In this document: positions 9,604-21,700 of the stretch, in pieces
How the letters are laid out: each line of letters opens with the position of its first letter
Numbering within the stretch: the first letter of the stretch is position 1
Source: Trematomus loennbergii
Taxonomy: Eukaryota > Chordata > Actinopteri > Perciformes > Nototheniidae
NCBI GenBank assembly: GCA_012861695.1
Contig: JAAOOA010000117.1
Coordinates: 594,001-658,000 of the forward strand
DNA: 64,000 nucleotides
Direction of reading: 5' to 3'
Translations under genes and position numbers: made by a program
The notes under the pieces: generated by a model
Database searches by the model: none
What the model saw: the letters and a program-made list of their open reading frames with translations, nothing else
Told to the model about the DNA's origin: nothing

Positions 9604-10374
9604 TTTATTATCCATACAACAAAGATGTATGTAAATCTGTCAGAAACCACTCCATTGGTGCGGAGAAGAACCTCAAGTGACATCTCTAAATTCTGATTTA
9701 AAGGTTTGAATATAAAATCAGTAAATAATGCAGATTAGTAGTATATTTCAACATGCTTCTCTGAGATTACAAGGATTGTCCTGTGCTGGAACAAGTATTT
9801 CCCCTAAATAAGTGAAGAATGACCCCTTTGAAATGTTACAAAGTATGTTCATTTATGTACATATTAATACAAGTTATTGTCAGTCATTCCATTTTAATGT
9901 AGCTGCTTACTATGATGCTAATCCTCCTTTTGTGGTTGCTTTGACAATAATCAATTTAAGCTAGGATAAGATTTCACAGTTTAGCATAGCTTTTCAGCTA
10001 AACCAAAATGTAAATAGAGTAAGATGGAGGAACCTGTGGTTGGGTAGTGTATGTCAGTACACAGAATATAAAACACATTACGATCTAATCATGCGCTTCA
10101 TCTGCAGAACCATAACTACTAACAGAAAAGTAGAAGGATTAACTGGAAAGAGAAAACCCACATCCACGATTTTCTAAATCTAGGCTACATTAAGCCATTC
10201 TCAACTAGAAAGCATCTTGGTGCATGATTTTGGCTAGAGGAGATCTTAAATCATCCACAGCATGATTCTTAACATTCTAACTGTAAACTCTACAGAATCA
10301 CAATAAAGGCCCTGATTCTGGTGGCAGCAGTGTTCATATTGGATCCACGTTTCGATGAATGGCACAGTCCCCTC
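9604..10374 (-). other. adi1: adi1 3' UTR
   Basis: Lies between the adi1 stop codon (10375-10377) and an AATAAA on the minus strand at 9609-9604. No coding sequence. Confidence 0.55.
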
Positions 10375-12916
10375 TCAGCATCCCTGCAGAGATGTCACAT
10401 ACTTCTTGCGGATGTCAGAGTCATCAGCGGGCCGGTTATACGCTTTCCACACCGGCTCCCCCACAAACAGCCTCATGGCTTTGGTGTAGTTCTGTAGAGA
10501 CAAACAGAGAGCCGGTCAGTCAGAAGGACAGCTCTGCCTCCCCATGTCAGAACGAGGGTTAGGCTTTAAATGTAGTGTTAGTTAACAGTGAGGTAATAGT
10601 AGCTGAAAATGCATGTGTTTGGGAAGTAGTAAGCATACATAAGAAATGACATTTCTACTATACTCTACAAGTTGTTAGAATGTATGGACAGACAATGTGA
10701 TGCAGTTTTCTATTGTTCTCTGTGTTGTTTTCTCTGTTCCAGGTTCCTTCATTCACCATGGGGCTATGTGATAATAAAATATGTTTTCTTCAAGAATTCA
10801 AGGTAACACTGGGTGATAAACAAATGGTAATTTTGCGGGTAATGTATTCCTTTTTTTGCATTTTAAAAAAGGAATTCAGGATTAGAAACCAACACCCTAA
10901 AAGAAAGAAAACGGACACAGTCATCTCTCAACGTCAACGTGAACTTCCTGTAAGTGGGAAATAAATCAAAACAAAGCTTCACATGCCAGTTGCAACAGTT
11001 ATTACAACTCTGATAGTACTAACACATCCCATAGTTGCCACACTTAGACAAAAGAGAAATGCATGTAGAATATTGGTAAATGTAATGCATTAATGATACA
11101 TTTCATATGTTTGGTAATATAAATGCTGTTTGCTAACTTTTGTTTGTATAATGCTGTTTGAAACACACCAGGCGGATGGCTATCGATATTCTCTGTACTC
11201 TTAATCTTTTCAAATTTATTATTTCATTTCTCCACAGGCCTTATTGAAATTCTAGCTCATCTACAGCTCCTAATATAAGCAAAATGCAGGTAACTACTTG
11301 CAATGGTACTACTTGTCCATGACATTTATGCGTGATACGTACAGTCTCATCCAGGGTGAAGCGGTGGTAGATGCCGGCCGGCAGGGTGATCAGGTCTCCT
11401 TTTCTCATGGCCATCCGGATCCACCGCTCCTCCTGGTCCCTGACGTCGAAGTAGGCCTGGCCGTCCAGGATGTAGCGGATCTCATCATCCAGGTGCAGGT
11501 GCTCCTCGAAGAACCTCTTCAGCTGAGCGCAGACATAAAGAGAGAAATAGGCCTGAATTAGTGGTGGTTTCGAGACAGTTCAAGTACTAGCTGTCCTAAT
11601 GTGTTATAGCCGTCACCACTGATTGAGAACAATGGTCATTTAAATGTCATAAACCACTGTAGAGCATTATACTAATTTCCACAGGTCATAAAATCTTCTA
11701 ATGCAGTGCAGACATTTAACTTCAATCTAGTTCAAATGAAGAGTCCTTTCTGACTATTCAACAGTTTCATTATTAGAGAAGAGTGTCTGGTTTAAAATGC
11801 ACAGATATTACAATGCTTTGTTACCTTTTCCTCATAGTTAGGAAGTGTGTCCTTGTGAATGGAGATTATGTCCATATAGGAATAGCCCTGGTCTTTACGG
11901 ATCTTCTCCAGCTCTGGGTCTGTTTCGTAGATATCAGCATTCAGCTGCAAGAAAAAGACAACAGCTTTGATCAGTAAACAATTGTAACCAAAATCATTTA
12001 CGATCATTTGTTACACATCACAACAGCAAATCCCATGCTAGCAGTCTGGGAGTCTTATGTAATGGTAATAGATTCGTTAGAATAATGAATGGGGCTGGCT
12101 AGCAGTATGAAATAAACTGCAGTAACTTGAAAAGAACAACTAATTTCTGTGTTTTTTTTACCACATGACAGATTCTAATGCTTGGCCACTGGTTATAATA
12201 TATATAAAGAATCTAAATCTGGGGGAATCTAGTAGGATTTGCAGTAGATTCATTTATTAACATTAATTAATTAACAGTAATACATTTTCCACATTTCTAC
12301 TTTATTCTCGAAATTGCATTAAAACCTGATTATAACTTTATTCTCCTCATTTCGACTTCTTTTTTTCTTCTTTCTTCTTAACATTTCAATTGTATTCTCA
12401 ACAGTGTGACTTTATTCTTGCGATGGTTTAACTTTGAATGTATAATCACTATAGTTGCTCATATTTATTCTAGACATTTAGGCATCCCTCTCGAAATGCA
12501 AAAACAAAACATCTCTTTATTTTTGTTATGCTTGTCCCAAACGCTCATAGCTTACTGCGTATACAGTCTATGGTATGAACACAATAGTTTAATACTACAA
12601 CAACAATATCGTTTTTTGTCCCTAGGAAGTCGCTGAAAAACACAATATTTGTGTAACCTGAATAACTGTTCACAGACATTCTGTTAGGGATTCAACTCGG
12701 CGTCAAATCACAGTTGTACGTGTTTAACTTAATCTGTTCACTGTTATGTTGGAACCTGAAGGCAGCAGCTGACAGGCTGTAACGTTCACGTACCTTCCAG
12801 TGAAACACCCCGAGCTGCCGTAGTTCTTCCAGAGAGACGGGCTGGTCCGGGGTCAGTTTGTGAGGCTTCCTCTGGTCCTCCTCAGAACTGTCCATGAACC
12901 AGGCTTCTAAACCCAT
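10375..12916 (-). CDS. adi1: acireductone dioxygenase 1 (methionine salvage)
   Basis: Complete gene in four coding exons: 12916-12794, 11944-11825, 11522-11343 and 10491-10375, together 540 bases or 179 residues plus stop, the same length as the mammalian enzyme. The cupin-fold enzyme converts acireductone to the 2-keto acid precursor of methionine (or a CO-forming off-pathway product, depending on bound metal). The metal ligands are visible in exon 3: HLHLDDE supplies H-x-H-x4-E and AGIYHRF the last histidine. The start [15 protein letters not shown] fits the family's N-terminus; an upstream in-frame Met (MLISSM) is too far from the family start. All splice sites are canonical and no indel is seen. 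It converges with trappc12, as in mammals. Confidence 0.95.
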
Positions 12917-13116
12917 GCTAGAGATTAACAATGGGACCTTATTAATGCTGGGTTGTGTTGATAAATCGTGATCTTCTCGCTCCCTTCTCTGAAAAGGTTC
13001 AAATTGGTACTTTAATTAAGTAACGTGGTTAAAGAACAAGCATAAGGTAAGGAAGAGACAAAGCCGGTGATGTCCCCAGGGAGCTGCAGCGTAGAAAAAG
13101 AGACCGGGGCCCTTTC
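12917..13116 (-). promoter_or_regulatory. adi1: adi1 5' flank
   Basis: Sequence upstream of the adi1 start, limited at 13117 by an inverted-repeat element, so the proximal promoter is at most about 200 bp unless it includes the element. No clear TATA box is seen. Confidence 0.35.
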
Positions 13117-14253
13117 TCATGTCATCAAATGTCCCTCCTCGACTCCTCGGTCCTCCGGTAGTGACCCGGAAATGAATTTTAGCGCGCCATGGTGAAGGAC
13201 ATCTAATTTCTCGAAATGCACATCGAGGACCGAGCATCGAGCGTCGAGGAGGCTCTCTGGAGGAGCTATAACCGAGGATACACTGATGGGTCCTCCACGG
13301 CTCCTTCGTGGATGCATTTCCGGCAACAGTGATGTTCAGTCGAGACGCACGGCCGGACTTATCTCAGCCAATGACAGCTCTGCATGCATCCCCTGGATAT
13401 TATTTTATTAACTGCTTTCATCGCGACGCGATGTTTACAGTGAGAACAGCTGTGAGGTCCGTGCAGAAAGCAGAGCAGTGTGTATAATATATATCATATC
13501 ACTCAGTATAACAGGCCTACTCTCTTTATTTGCTTTAGTTTAGTAGATATCTACAAACAAAGTCGATATTTTTCTAAAACCATTTAGTGCTTCACATAAT
13601 AAAATACACAACGGCTGTAGCCTGATTATATGCTTTAGGAGCTGTAGGTGCGTGTGTGTGGTGTAGGTGTGTGTGGTACAGTGTGTGCGTAGATGCAGCG
13701 GACAGACAGGTCTCAGTTGGTTTGGTGTCCTCTGCTTACTTGTAATACTTGTAATAAAACTTTTGGCCCGTCATTTATTTCCCTCATTGTAGCGACCAGA
13801 GAGGGGGGGGGGGGGGGGGCGGATATATCCAGTCTCTGATAGGGTTACGTTATTATGAGAGTGCTCTGTTTGATTCTGAAATTGTATATATTTATATAAA
13901 TATATACATATATGTGTGTGTCTGTGTGTCTGTGTGTATGTCCGCATCTGTAGCCTGTTATTGTCTCATTATACCGCACTGTGAATGAATTAAAAGTAAA
14001 TATATAAGTCGTCATGAACACATCTGTCCATCAGACAGAGTGCTGCTGTGCCTCCTGTCATCATTAATGGACGTCTCTTTAAAATGACCGCTCAGAGGAG
14101 AGGAGTTCTCATTTATCTAACCGCCTGCTGCTTCCCCTCCTCTCTCCTCGGTTCCCCTCCTCGCCTCCTCCGCTCGCATCTCCTGTGGGCGGGACTAAGT
14201 CTCGAGGATAGGAGTCGAGGAGGGGAGTCGAGGAGGAACATTTGAAGACATGA
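13117..14253. mobile_element. DNA transposon-like element with inverted ends (about 1.1 kb)
   Basis: The left end TCATGTCATCAAATGTCCCT and the right end, read on the other strand (TCATGTCTTCAAATGTTCCT), match over about 28 bp and are followed on both sides by CCTCGACTCC-rich sequence. The interior has a G run at 13803-13819, TA/TG-rich simple repeats at 13880-13940 and no open frame. The superfamily is unknown. Confidence 0.65.
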
Positions 14254-14744
14254 TTGTCCCGGGTTGTCCTCTCCGATCTCCTTTATCCTCTTCTCGTTCT
14301 CTCCCGCTGTGCAGATAGGGGGGACCGCCCTCCTCGGTCTTCAAACAGAGGATTTCGACATTCTGTATTCCCTGCCTACTTCCTTAGTCATCAGTGGCTT
14401 GTTTGAACTTGAGATGCAACAACACTTTCTTTACAGAGCCCAGGACAATATGTCACCCAAGAAGCTCTCAGTGTCAGTCAGGTTTTTTGTCGCTACATTC
14501 ACACAGTCTTCAGGTGTGCAGAGGGGGCCACAGCTTGTCCTGTAACACATGATATCTCACTGTATGGCATAAAAGTCTGGGTGAATAACACCAACATTGT
14601 GATAACTGGGAACAGGGCGTATTGTTTGTAAATACACACTAAAATTGACTACTATTATTGACACTAGAATTATTCATATTTAATCAGTTGTCTTATGATG
14701 AGAATTCTGTTGTTAAATTACTATTGTATTTACTTTTCTAACAA
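14254..14744. other. intergenic DNA
   Basis: An open frame near 14264-14545 has no recognisable protein features and is probably chance. Nothing else is seen. Confidence 0.4.
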
Positions 14745-14920
14745 ATAGTTTGACATTTGGGAAATACACTGATTTGCTTTCTTGCAGAGATTAAGACAAG
14801 AAGATAGAAAACCCTCATGCCTGTCCAATAAATATAAATCTACAGCAAGTTAGCTTAGCATAAAAACTGCAAACAGGGGGAAGTACCAACCTGGCCCAAC
14901 AAATCCCACCTCTTTATTTT
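14745..14920 (+). repeat. dispersed teleost repeat (GTTAGCTTAGCATAAA type)
   Basis: Contains TAGTTTGACATTTGGGAAAT and, about 95 bp later, AAGTTAGCTTAGCATAAA followed by AACAGGGGGAA. Related copies lie at 3812-4195 and 42510-42665. Confidence 0.55.
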
Positions 14921-15875
14921 TAAAATGAACACACATATTTTGTGTTCAATAGGAACAAATATGAAATTGAAGTGCTAATAAGCAGATTTTGTTTCTCCAT
15001 ATGAATAGCCTACTGTCCGACTTGTGAATTGTAAATATGAAACAGATCTCTTTACATTTAATTAAAATGCTTTCAGAAGGATTGTGGTTAAGGTGTGATT
15101 TAAATACAGTAGTGAAACATGAGACACATCAAATAAAGGGATGCGACATGTGGTAGGCCTATGTTGCCATAACAATGATGTCGCATACCAAGAGGAATTG
15201 AAAATGTCACCTGAAATACCCTTTGTCCTCAAACAACCCAGACGCATGAATAAACCTGTGATATTCCTGTTGCAACACCTCTCAAGAAAACACTTCCACG
15301 ACCCAGATTACATATATTCTGTCCAACCCGGTATCACGGCAAGACGTGAACATGTGACGATCTACCATGCTGGGAGACGTGAATATGTCACGGTTTCGTC
15401 CCTTCAAACGTGACAGTTACACGGTATTGTTAACATGGCCCAACCAGTGGAGAAATACCCGGAAGTGCCAAGCAAATGGTCTACCGCGCCTATTGGTCGG
15501 TTTTTATTGTCAAAATGAGATGTTTTTAATTTATTTTTTAATCGTCACACTTGATTTCGCCGATTTTCTTGTTGCCCTAGCTGGTCGACACCTCTTTTAG
15601 CAGAAACAAAGGCTACATTAATGTATTAAATCGATGTTAATCCATGTGTGTGGATCATAGACTGGTGTGGATGTGGAATTAACGGACGTGACGTTGTGTG
15701 ATTGCGTTGGCAACGCAATTCACAAACTCTTCAACTACAACCCTAATTATATTTAAAAACATTTTAGAAGGCCTCACGAAATACTTTAATGTAAATTAAA
15801 ATGTAAATGTGAAGGGATGTGTGCATACTTGCCAACCTTGAGACCTCAGAAATCGGGAAAAAAAAACACCTGCTA
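14921..15875. other. intergenic DNA
   Basis: No gene or clear repeat boundary. Two imperfect copies of GACGTGAA-ATGTGACG-type motifs occur around 15340-15395. Confidence 0.35.
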
Positions 15876-16225
15876 CACCACCACACCCCTTCCCGCTGCC
15901 TCCGATCATCAGAAGCCAACCTCCTATCCATCCCCACCCGCATCAATCACCGGACATGGGGGGGGGGGGCAGAGCCTTCTCCGTCGCTGCCCCCCTCCCT
16001 CTGGAACTCACTCCCCCAACCCATCAGAGACTGCACTGACCTCACCACCTAAAAAAAACTCACCTCTTCAATTTGGCTTTTAATGTGTGATTGTTTTTGT
16101 ATTGCTTGATTTTTATTTGACTTTAACTGTATTTATTTGTTGTTCTTTTCTTTCTTTTCACTATCTTTGTAAAGCGACTTTGAGCACCTGTAAAAGCGCT
16201 AACAAAATGAATCTATTATTATTAT
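15876..16225 (+). repeat. 5'-truncated LINE, end of ORF2 plus 3' UTR
   Basis: The plus strand reads, with small indels, AFSVAAPSLWNSLPQPIRDC then KLKTHLFNLAF, a LINE ORF2 tail. It is followed by AAGCGACTTTGAGCACCTGT and a short TTA-repeat end. A G homopolymer near 15959-15969 disturbs the frame. Related tails lie at 25486-25695. Confidence 0.65.
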
Positions 16226-17300
16226 CTCCACTGTGTTGCAAGAGAGAAAAAGTCACGGGATCACCACAGAAGTCAGTAGGATTCATCCTATGGGCACCCT
16301 GAAGCCATGATGAATATAAGCCATGATTATTTTAATTTGTTTTAATTGATCAAATATCCTGTATTGAAACACACACAGATCTGGTATAATGTGTTACTAT
16401 GACTCACACCTACACAACACTGTCTGTGCATGTTTATATTTCCTAGAAACCACAAGGAGAGTTATTACAATTCTTTACTGCACAAATATGCAGTAAGAGC
16501 CTGGTTATTGCACGCATACTTTATTCATCAGTCAAAGAAGAGATAGTTCTTGAGATAGAAAACACAACTCTTTTAAACACAAAGAATAAAGGGAAAAAGT
16601 AAAAGTTCTAAATAAAGTTTCATTTATTTTACAGACTATTATATGAATGAATAAGCTGTAAAATGATGTAATACTTAAAAAATGCTTCATAATAGATGCT
16701 CTTCTGTGTCAGATGTTCATAATATACACAACCGCACAGGTCGTTAAGGTTCATGGACTTTTCCAACCATGTGAACCAAGGACTCATTCTGCCTCCAGCC
16801 AGTATGTGTGTCACTTGTGGCAGCTTCCAGGAATTAACTATACAAAAGAAATGATCAAGAAGCATCTCATACAATCCAGTTCGGCTTCTACTTTTTTATT
16901 TATGTGATTACAGTTATCATTTTTGATTTATCACTTCTATGAACTGGCTAAACTTGAAAAAGAGTGTCCTAGGATGCCGCAAGACAGTTGATGACACACA
17001 GCTTGGCAATATTAAATCAACAATGTGCAGGGATCATATCTGGTGAGGAAAGGGAGGAGCTTACTGTTGAAAGCTCTTAAACTGTTGTTTAAGTAAACAT
17101 GTTGGGAGTGCAACTGTTCACCTGTCGGAGGTGACACTTTGTCAGAGCATTTTACTTTGTAATAAGGAGACAACTTAATGAACGACTCTACAAGAGAAAA
17201 GAGGAAGACTCATTTAACCTGAAAACCTCCTGGACGGATGATGGAACTTCCTATGTGAGTACACTTTCACATAATATGACCTAAAAGAGAGGTGAAACGG
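16226..17300. other. intergenic DNA
   Basis: Nothing recognised apart from AT-rich sequence. Confidence 0.35.
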
Positions 17301-17339
17301 ACATGTTCAAGACGTGAACATGTCACGTCTTGAACATGT
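17301..17339. repeat. perfect 17-bp palindrome with 5-bp loop
   Basis: ACATGTTCAAGACGTGA (17301-17317), loop ACATG, then its exact reverse complement (17323-17339). It lies next to a MITE end. Confidence 0.9.
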
Positions 17340-17404
17340 GAAAAAGCTACATAACACACAAGGGGACGGGTAATAACCAGAAAAGCATGACATGGGACCT
17401 TTAA
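17340..17404. mobile_element. terminus of a TTAA-flanked MITE
   Basis: ACACACAAGGGGACGGGTAA followed by AAAGCATGACATGGGACC and TTAA matches the right end of the larger copy at 49202-50326. Its left end was not found, so this is a fragment. Confidence 0.6.
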
Positions 17405-17574
17405 AGTATAACATCTCACATACAGTACATTTATTAGTAGGTTTATATATATTTTATACATTTATTGACGCACCAAAAACCACTTGTTTGAGATAAAGAA
17501 GTGTCCAAAATAAAGGAAATGTTAAAACCAGACACATCAGGTCAAATAGACACAAAGCGAGCATGGCACTTAAT

Positions 17575-18742
17575 TTTATTCAAATCAAAAATGGATGAAT
17601 TACTGAGATAATACCAACATCACGTAACATGTGAATCATATCTGATCGATAATCACATAATGATTAACAAGTCGTATTTCCTGCAGTCGGCTGCTGCAGG
17701 GTGAGGATTTGACAAACTAAAAGATTATAATGTCACACTTAGCCTGTACAGAAAATATATATTATTAAAGCATCTGATTCTCTAAAGCAGCTGGAACTGA
17801 GAAATGGGGAAATCAAGTGAATGTTGAAGCAGTTTGAACGTCAACAAACATTTAGACACCGTATCAGCAACCAAACATAACTTTTCACCGCTGTGCCTGA
17901 TACATCTTTCCCATAGCAGCTGATCACATTAAGGGAAGCATGATGCACCATTATGGATTTACTGGTTTTAAGTGTTAAATCTAACCTCCCACTCTCCACC
18001 ACAGGGCTTTCAGACAACTCAAACACGGGGTAACACTTTTTTTTTTTTAAATCAGGCCACAGTGGCAGCTAAATCTGGTAATACCAATTTAAACATATAT
18101 TAGGGAAGACACGCTATAACAGAGTTAATTAATGATGACATTAAACGCGTGTCCTAGCTCCAGCAGCGTGGAACTCACTTTGGTTAAATCCTACAGGTAA
18201 TTACAATCTATTGGCAGTAGCTAGATTATGAAAAACAGATACACAAACATGGCCATAAGGGTTCACTGTTGAGATAATGAAGCCATGGCACTTCAGTGAG
18301 TGAAACACAAAGTGTGCGTTCAGCTTTAAATTGAGTAACGAACTCAGAGCTGTCAGCGATATTAAGGAGTCATGTTAGCATTTAAAACACCGTCTGTTTC
18401 CACGTGGAATCACACATCTTACACATTAATCCATTGCATAAGTATAGAGACAAAGACACAACATGTACTAGCTATTGAACGCGTTATCGTACCGAGCTAG
18501 AACATAAATCCTCCTGTGGAAAGTAGAACCCTCTAAATGTTTCCTAATAAATAATGTTCTAAACAACACAGTGACATTGCAAAACAACCCAAGGCACGTC
18601 CCTTTGTGTACAGGATCTATGAGGTGATCTACCCGGCGACAGCGTGTTCTCGTAGTGTGGCCCGCTGTGAGTTCGGGCTCCAACTCGCATGTTGGAGCTC
18701 TACTCAAAATTTAAAAAAAACAAAACAAAAAAACATCAGCTT
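17575..18742 (-). other. chp1: chp1 3' UTR
   Basis: Extends from the chp1 stop to an AATAAA on the minus strand (17580-17575). No repeats recognised inside, in contrast to its flanks. Confidence 0.55.
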
Positions 18743-21700
18743 TTAGTGCAGGAACCGGATGCTCATTTTCTGTTCCACGTCCACTTTCTCCAACACCTGA
18801 GGAAAGACAACGGAACAAGTTAGTACATATTTCTGTAATGTTTGATAGACACAGACAGGTTGAAACTGAGCTCACACTGGCTGTTAAGTATTAACTCAAA
18901 CACAGATCAGGGTATATGCAGGAATCCTGAAGTCAGATGTAACACCTTTTAAGACCTTTTTTAAGACCCTTTCCATACATTTAAGACCTCATCGCCACTT
19001 GGAGTTTTAACCGGTTACCTTGGCGACACACTTTACCTCACATTGACTATATACAGTATTGATTGTCCTTCCTCCTTATCTTCCAACCATTTGCGGTACT
19101 TTTGGATCTTTAAGTATTTTGGGAATTTACGGTATTTTTGGAACTTTAAGTATTTTTGGAATTTACGGTATTTTTGGAACTTTAAGTATTTTTGGATCTT
19201 TAAGTATTTTTGGAACTTCAAGTATTTTTGGAATTTACGGTATTTTTGGAACTTTAGTATTTTTGGAACTTTAAGTATTTTTGGAATTTACGGTATTTTT
19301 GGAACTTTAAGTATTTTGGATCTTTAAGTATTTTGGAACTTTAAGTATTTTTGGATCTTTAAGTATTTTGGATCTTTGGACCCTTTCCATACATTTTAAG
19401 ACCTCATCGCCACTTGGAGTTTTAACCGGTTACCATTGGCGACACACTTTACCTCACATTTACTATATACAGTATGGATTGTCCTTCCTCCTTATCTTCC
19501 AACCATTTGGACGCAGACTTGCATTTCCCCATAACGATGTTTTTTAACAACCAGCGTAAACGGACCTTCGCGCTATCAAGCAGTGAGCGTGCGATGTCCT
19601 GTTCAGATGACGTCAAATCCACGGGATGCCATAAATAAACTACACAGAATCACACTACACACCTACGCAATGATTACATTCAGGCAGACTGTAGAATACA
19701 ACCTCTTTGGACAATTTATATACTTATTGAAAACAAGCTAAGAAATGTAATACCTTGGGAAATGCCGTTTAATACTTTGTTATACTTTTTAAGACCCGCG
19801 GACACCCTGATAGAACATTAAACATTCACTCTGGGAATGAAGCAGTATGTGGAATCAGTTTCAATAAATACATTTGAACCAACTTGTTAGCATTTGTTCA
19901 AACCTAAAACCAGGGCTTAGATTCATTAAAATTGTTGTCTAAATGTTGTGCATCTTGTCTTTTCATAGTAACTTAAGGATAATAGTTTTGCAAAGATTGC
20001 TTTGTTACTGTGTTTATATCAACTGTAATGTATGGTGCCGATAGGTCATATACCATCTGGGTCTACTTTTGTGTGCAGCAATCGAGAGCAGAAACATTTC
20101 TATGGATGCAATGAAAACCTTTTCTTTTTAGAGCAATTTGTCATGTTGTTTTTTGTAATTCGTTTTTTGGATATTTACATTTCTTGTAAACCTTTCTTCC
20201 TTATAGAGTGGCGAAGTCACGCCCATCTACTTCCGCCCCATGGGACCTTATTTCGGAAAAATAATGTATTGAAGTCAATGGAGAGAGAAAACGTATCTTT
20301 CGATCCGTTTGAATTGTGCCATGAATTACACATATGATGTTTGTCAATCTTAAAAAATAATTTCCATGTCAAAAAAGTCACAGTTTGTCGTAAAACTGTT
20401 GAAATATAAGACTATGAAAATACGCAACTAGAAAGACTACAAATCCCAGAGTCGCGTAAGTGATGTCACAATTGTTTTCCTCCACTAAGAGATAGCTAAG
20501 ATAAGCGCCATATAGATATAATCTATCTATATGGCGCTGGCTAAGATAAGATAACTTTAACAAGATGCCTGTGTGCTTAGTACCAGGTTGTTATTATACC
20601 AGCAATGGGTCTTGCTCGTTCTTTTGCTTCCCGTCTGATGAAGGACCAGGAGTGGCTTGATCAAGTTAGCTACCTAGCTAGTAGCTAGCACGTTAGTTAG
20701 CATTACAGCCTTGTCATTTTTATTAGCCTTAACATGAAGTAACATTAAGTAACCCAAAATGTTAAACAGTAAGAGTAGTAGTCATATTTCGTGAACCCTT
20801 TGAATAGTACTGTCCCGGTGTGATCATTCTATAATACACCATTTAAGCCCGGGGGGAAATGCTAACGCTAACGTTAGCATCGGCGATCTTCTCTACTTCA
20901 TGCTATCTGCACAAATGGTTGACATTAAACATTAAAACGACCAGGCAGTTCAGAGAGAATCAAAGGAAGGCAGGCAGGCAGCTTTGCATGACATTCTTCA
21001 GGACGTGTTTCATTGTGGTGATAGTGTGAGGGTAGTCAATCGTTTTGTTGACAAGACAGTAGTGACGGCCATCTTGGTGACGTGTGTTGGACCAGAGATG
21101 TAGTTCATTGAGCGTTTCACACAAACAAATGTGTTACTTCACAGTTTTACGACACATTTTTTTTTTTTGACTTGCAAAATTATCTTTTAAATTGACAAAC
21201 ATCATATGTGTAATTCGTGGCACAATTCAAACGGGATCGAAAGATAATCTTTCTCTCTCCATTGACTTCAATACATAATTTTTCCGAAATAAGGTCCCAT
21301 GGAGCTCCACCGGAAGGGGAGGGACTTCGCCACTCTATAGTTTCAATAGAAGTTCTTATATTTGCTCTTATTTGAGAACGTATCACTAGATCTAAAGCCT
21401 TAGTATAAAGAGATGTAAGAAACGTGCCTTGATGAACTCGTTGAAGGAGATGGAGTTGTCTCCGTTGGTGTCCGCCTCCTGAAGTCCTGTCAGCGATGCT
21501 GCCCAGCTGCTCATCAGAGATATTCACACCCACCATCATCCGTAACACCTGGAGAGAAGTCATGAAAAACATGGCAAAGATGAGTGATAGTCCTGATGTC
21601 TGCCCAACAATATGTGACCTGCTCTATCGAAATCAGTCGGAAGTCGCAACGGCTCATTTCAAAATAAACGTGGATTTGCGTACAAAAATAGTTTTTCAGG

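Noticed and set aside
13799..13820. G run as a functional G-quadruplex
   Set aside because: It is a homopolymer inside a transposon-like element and its exact length is unreliable in such sequence.
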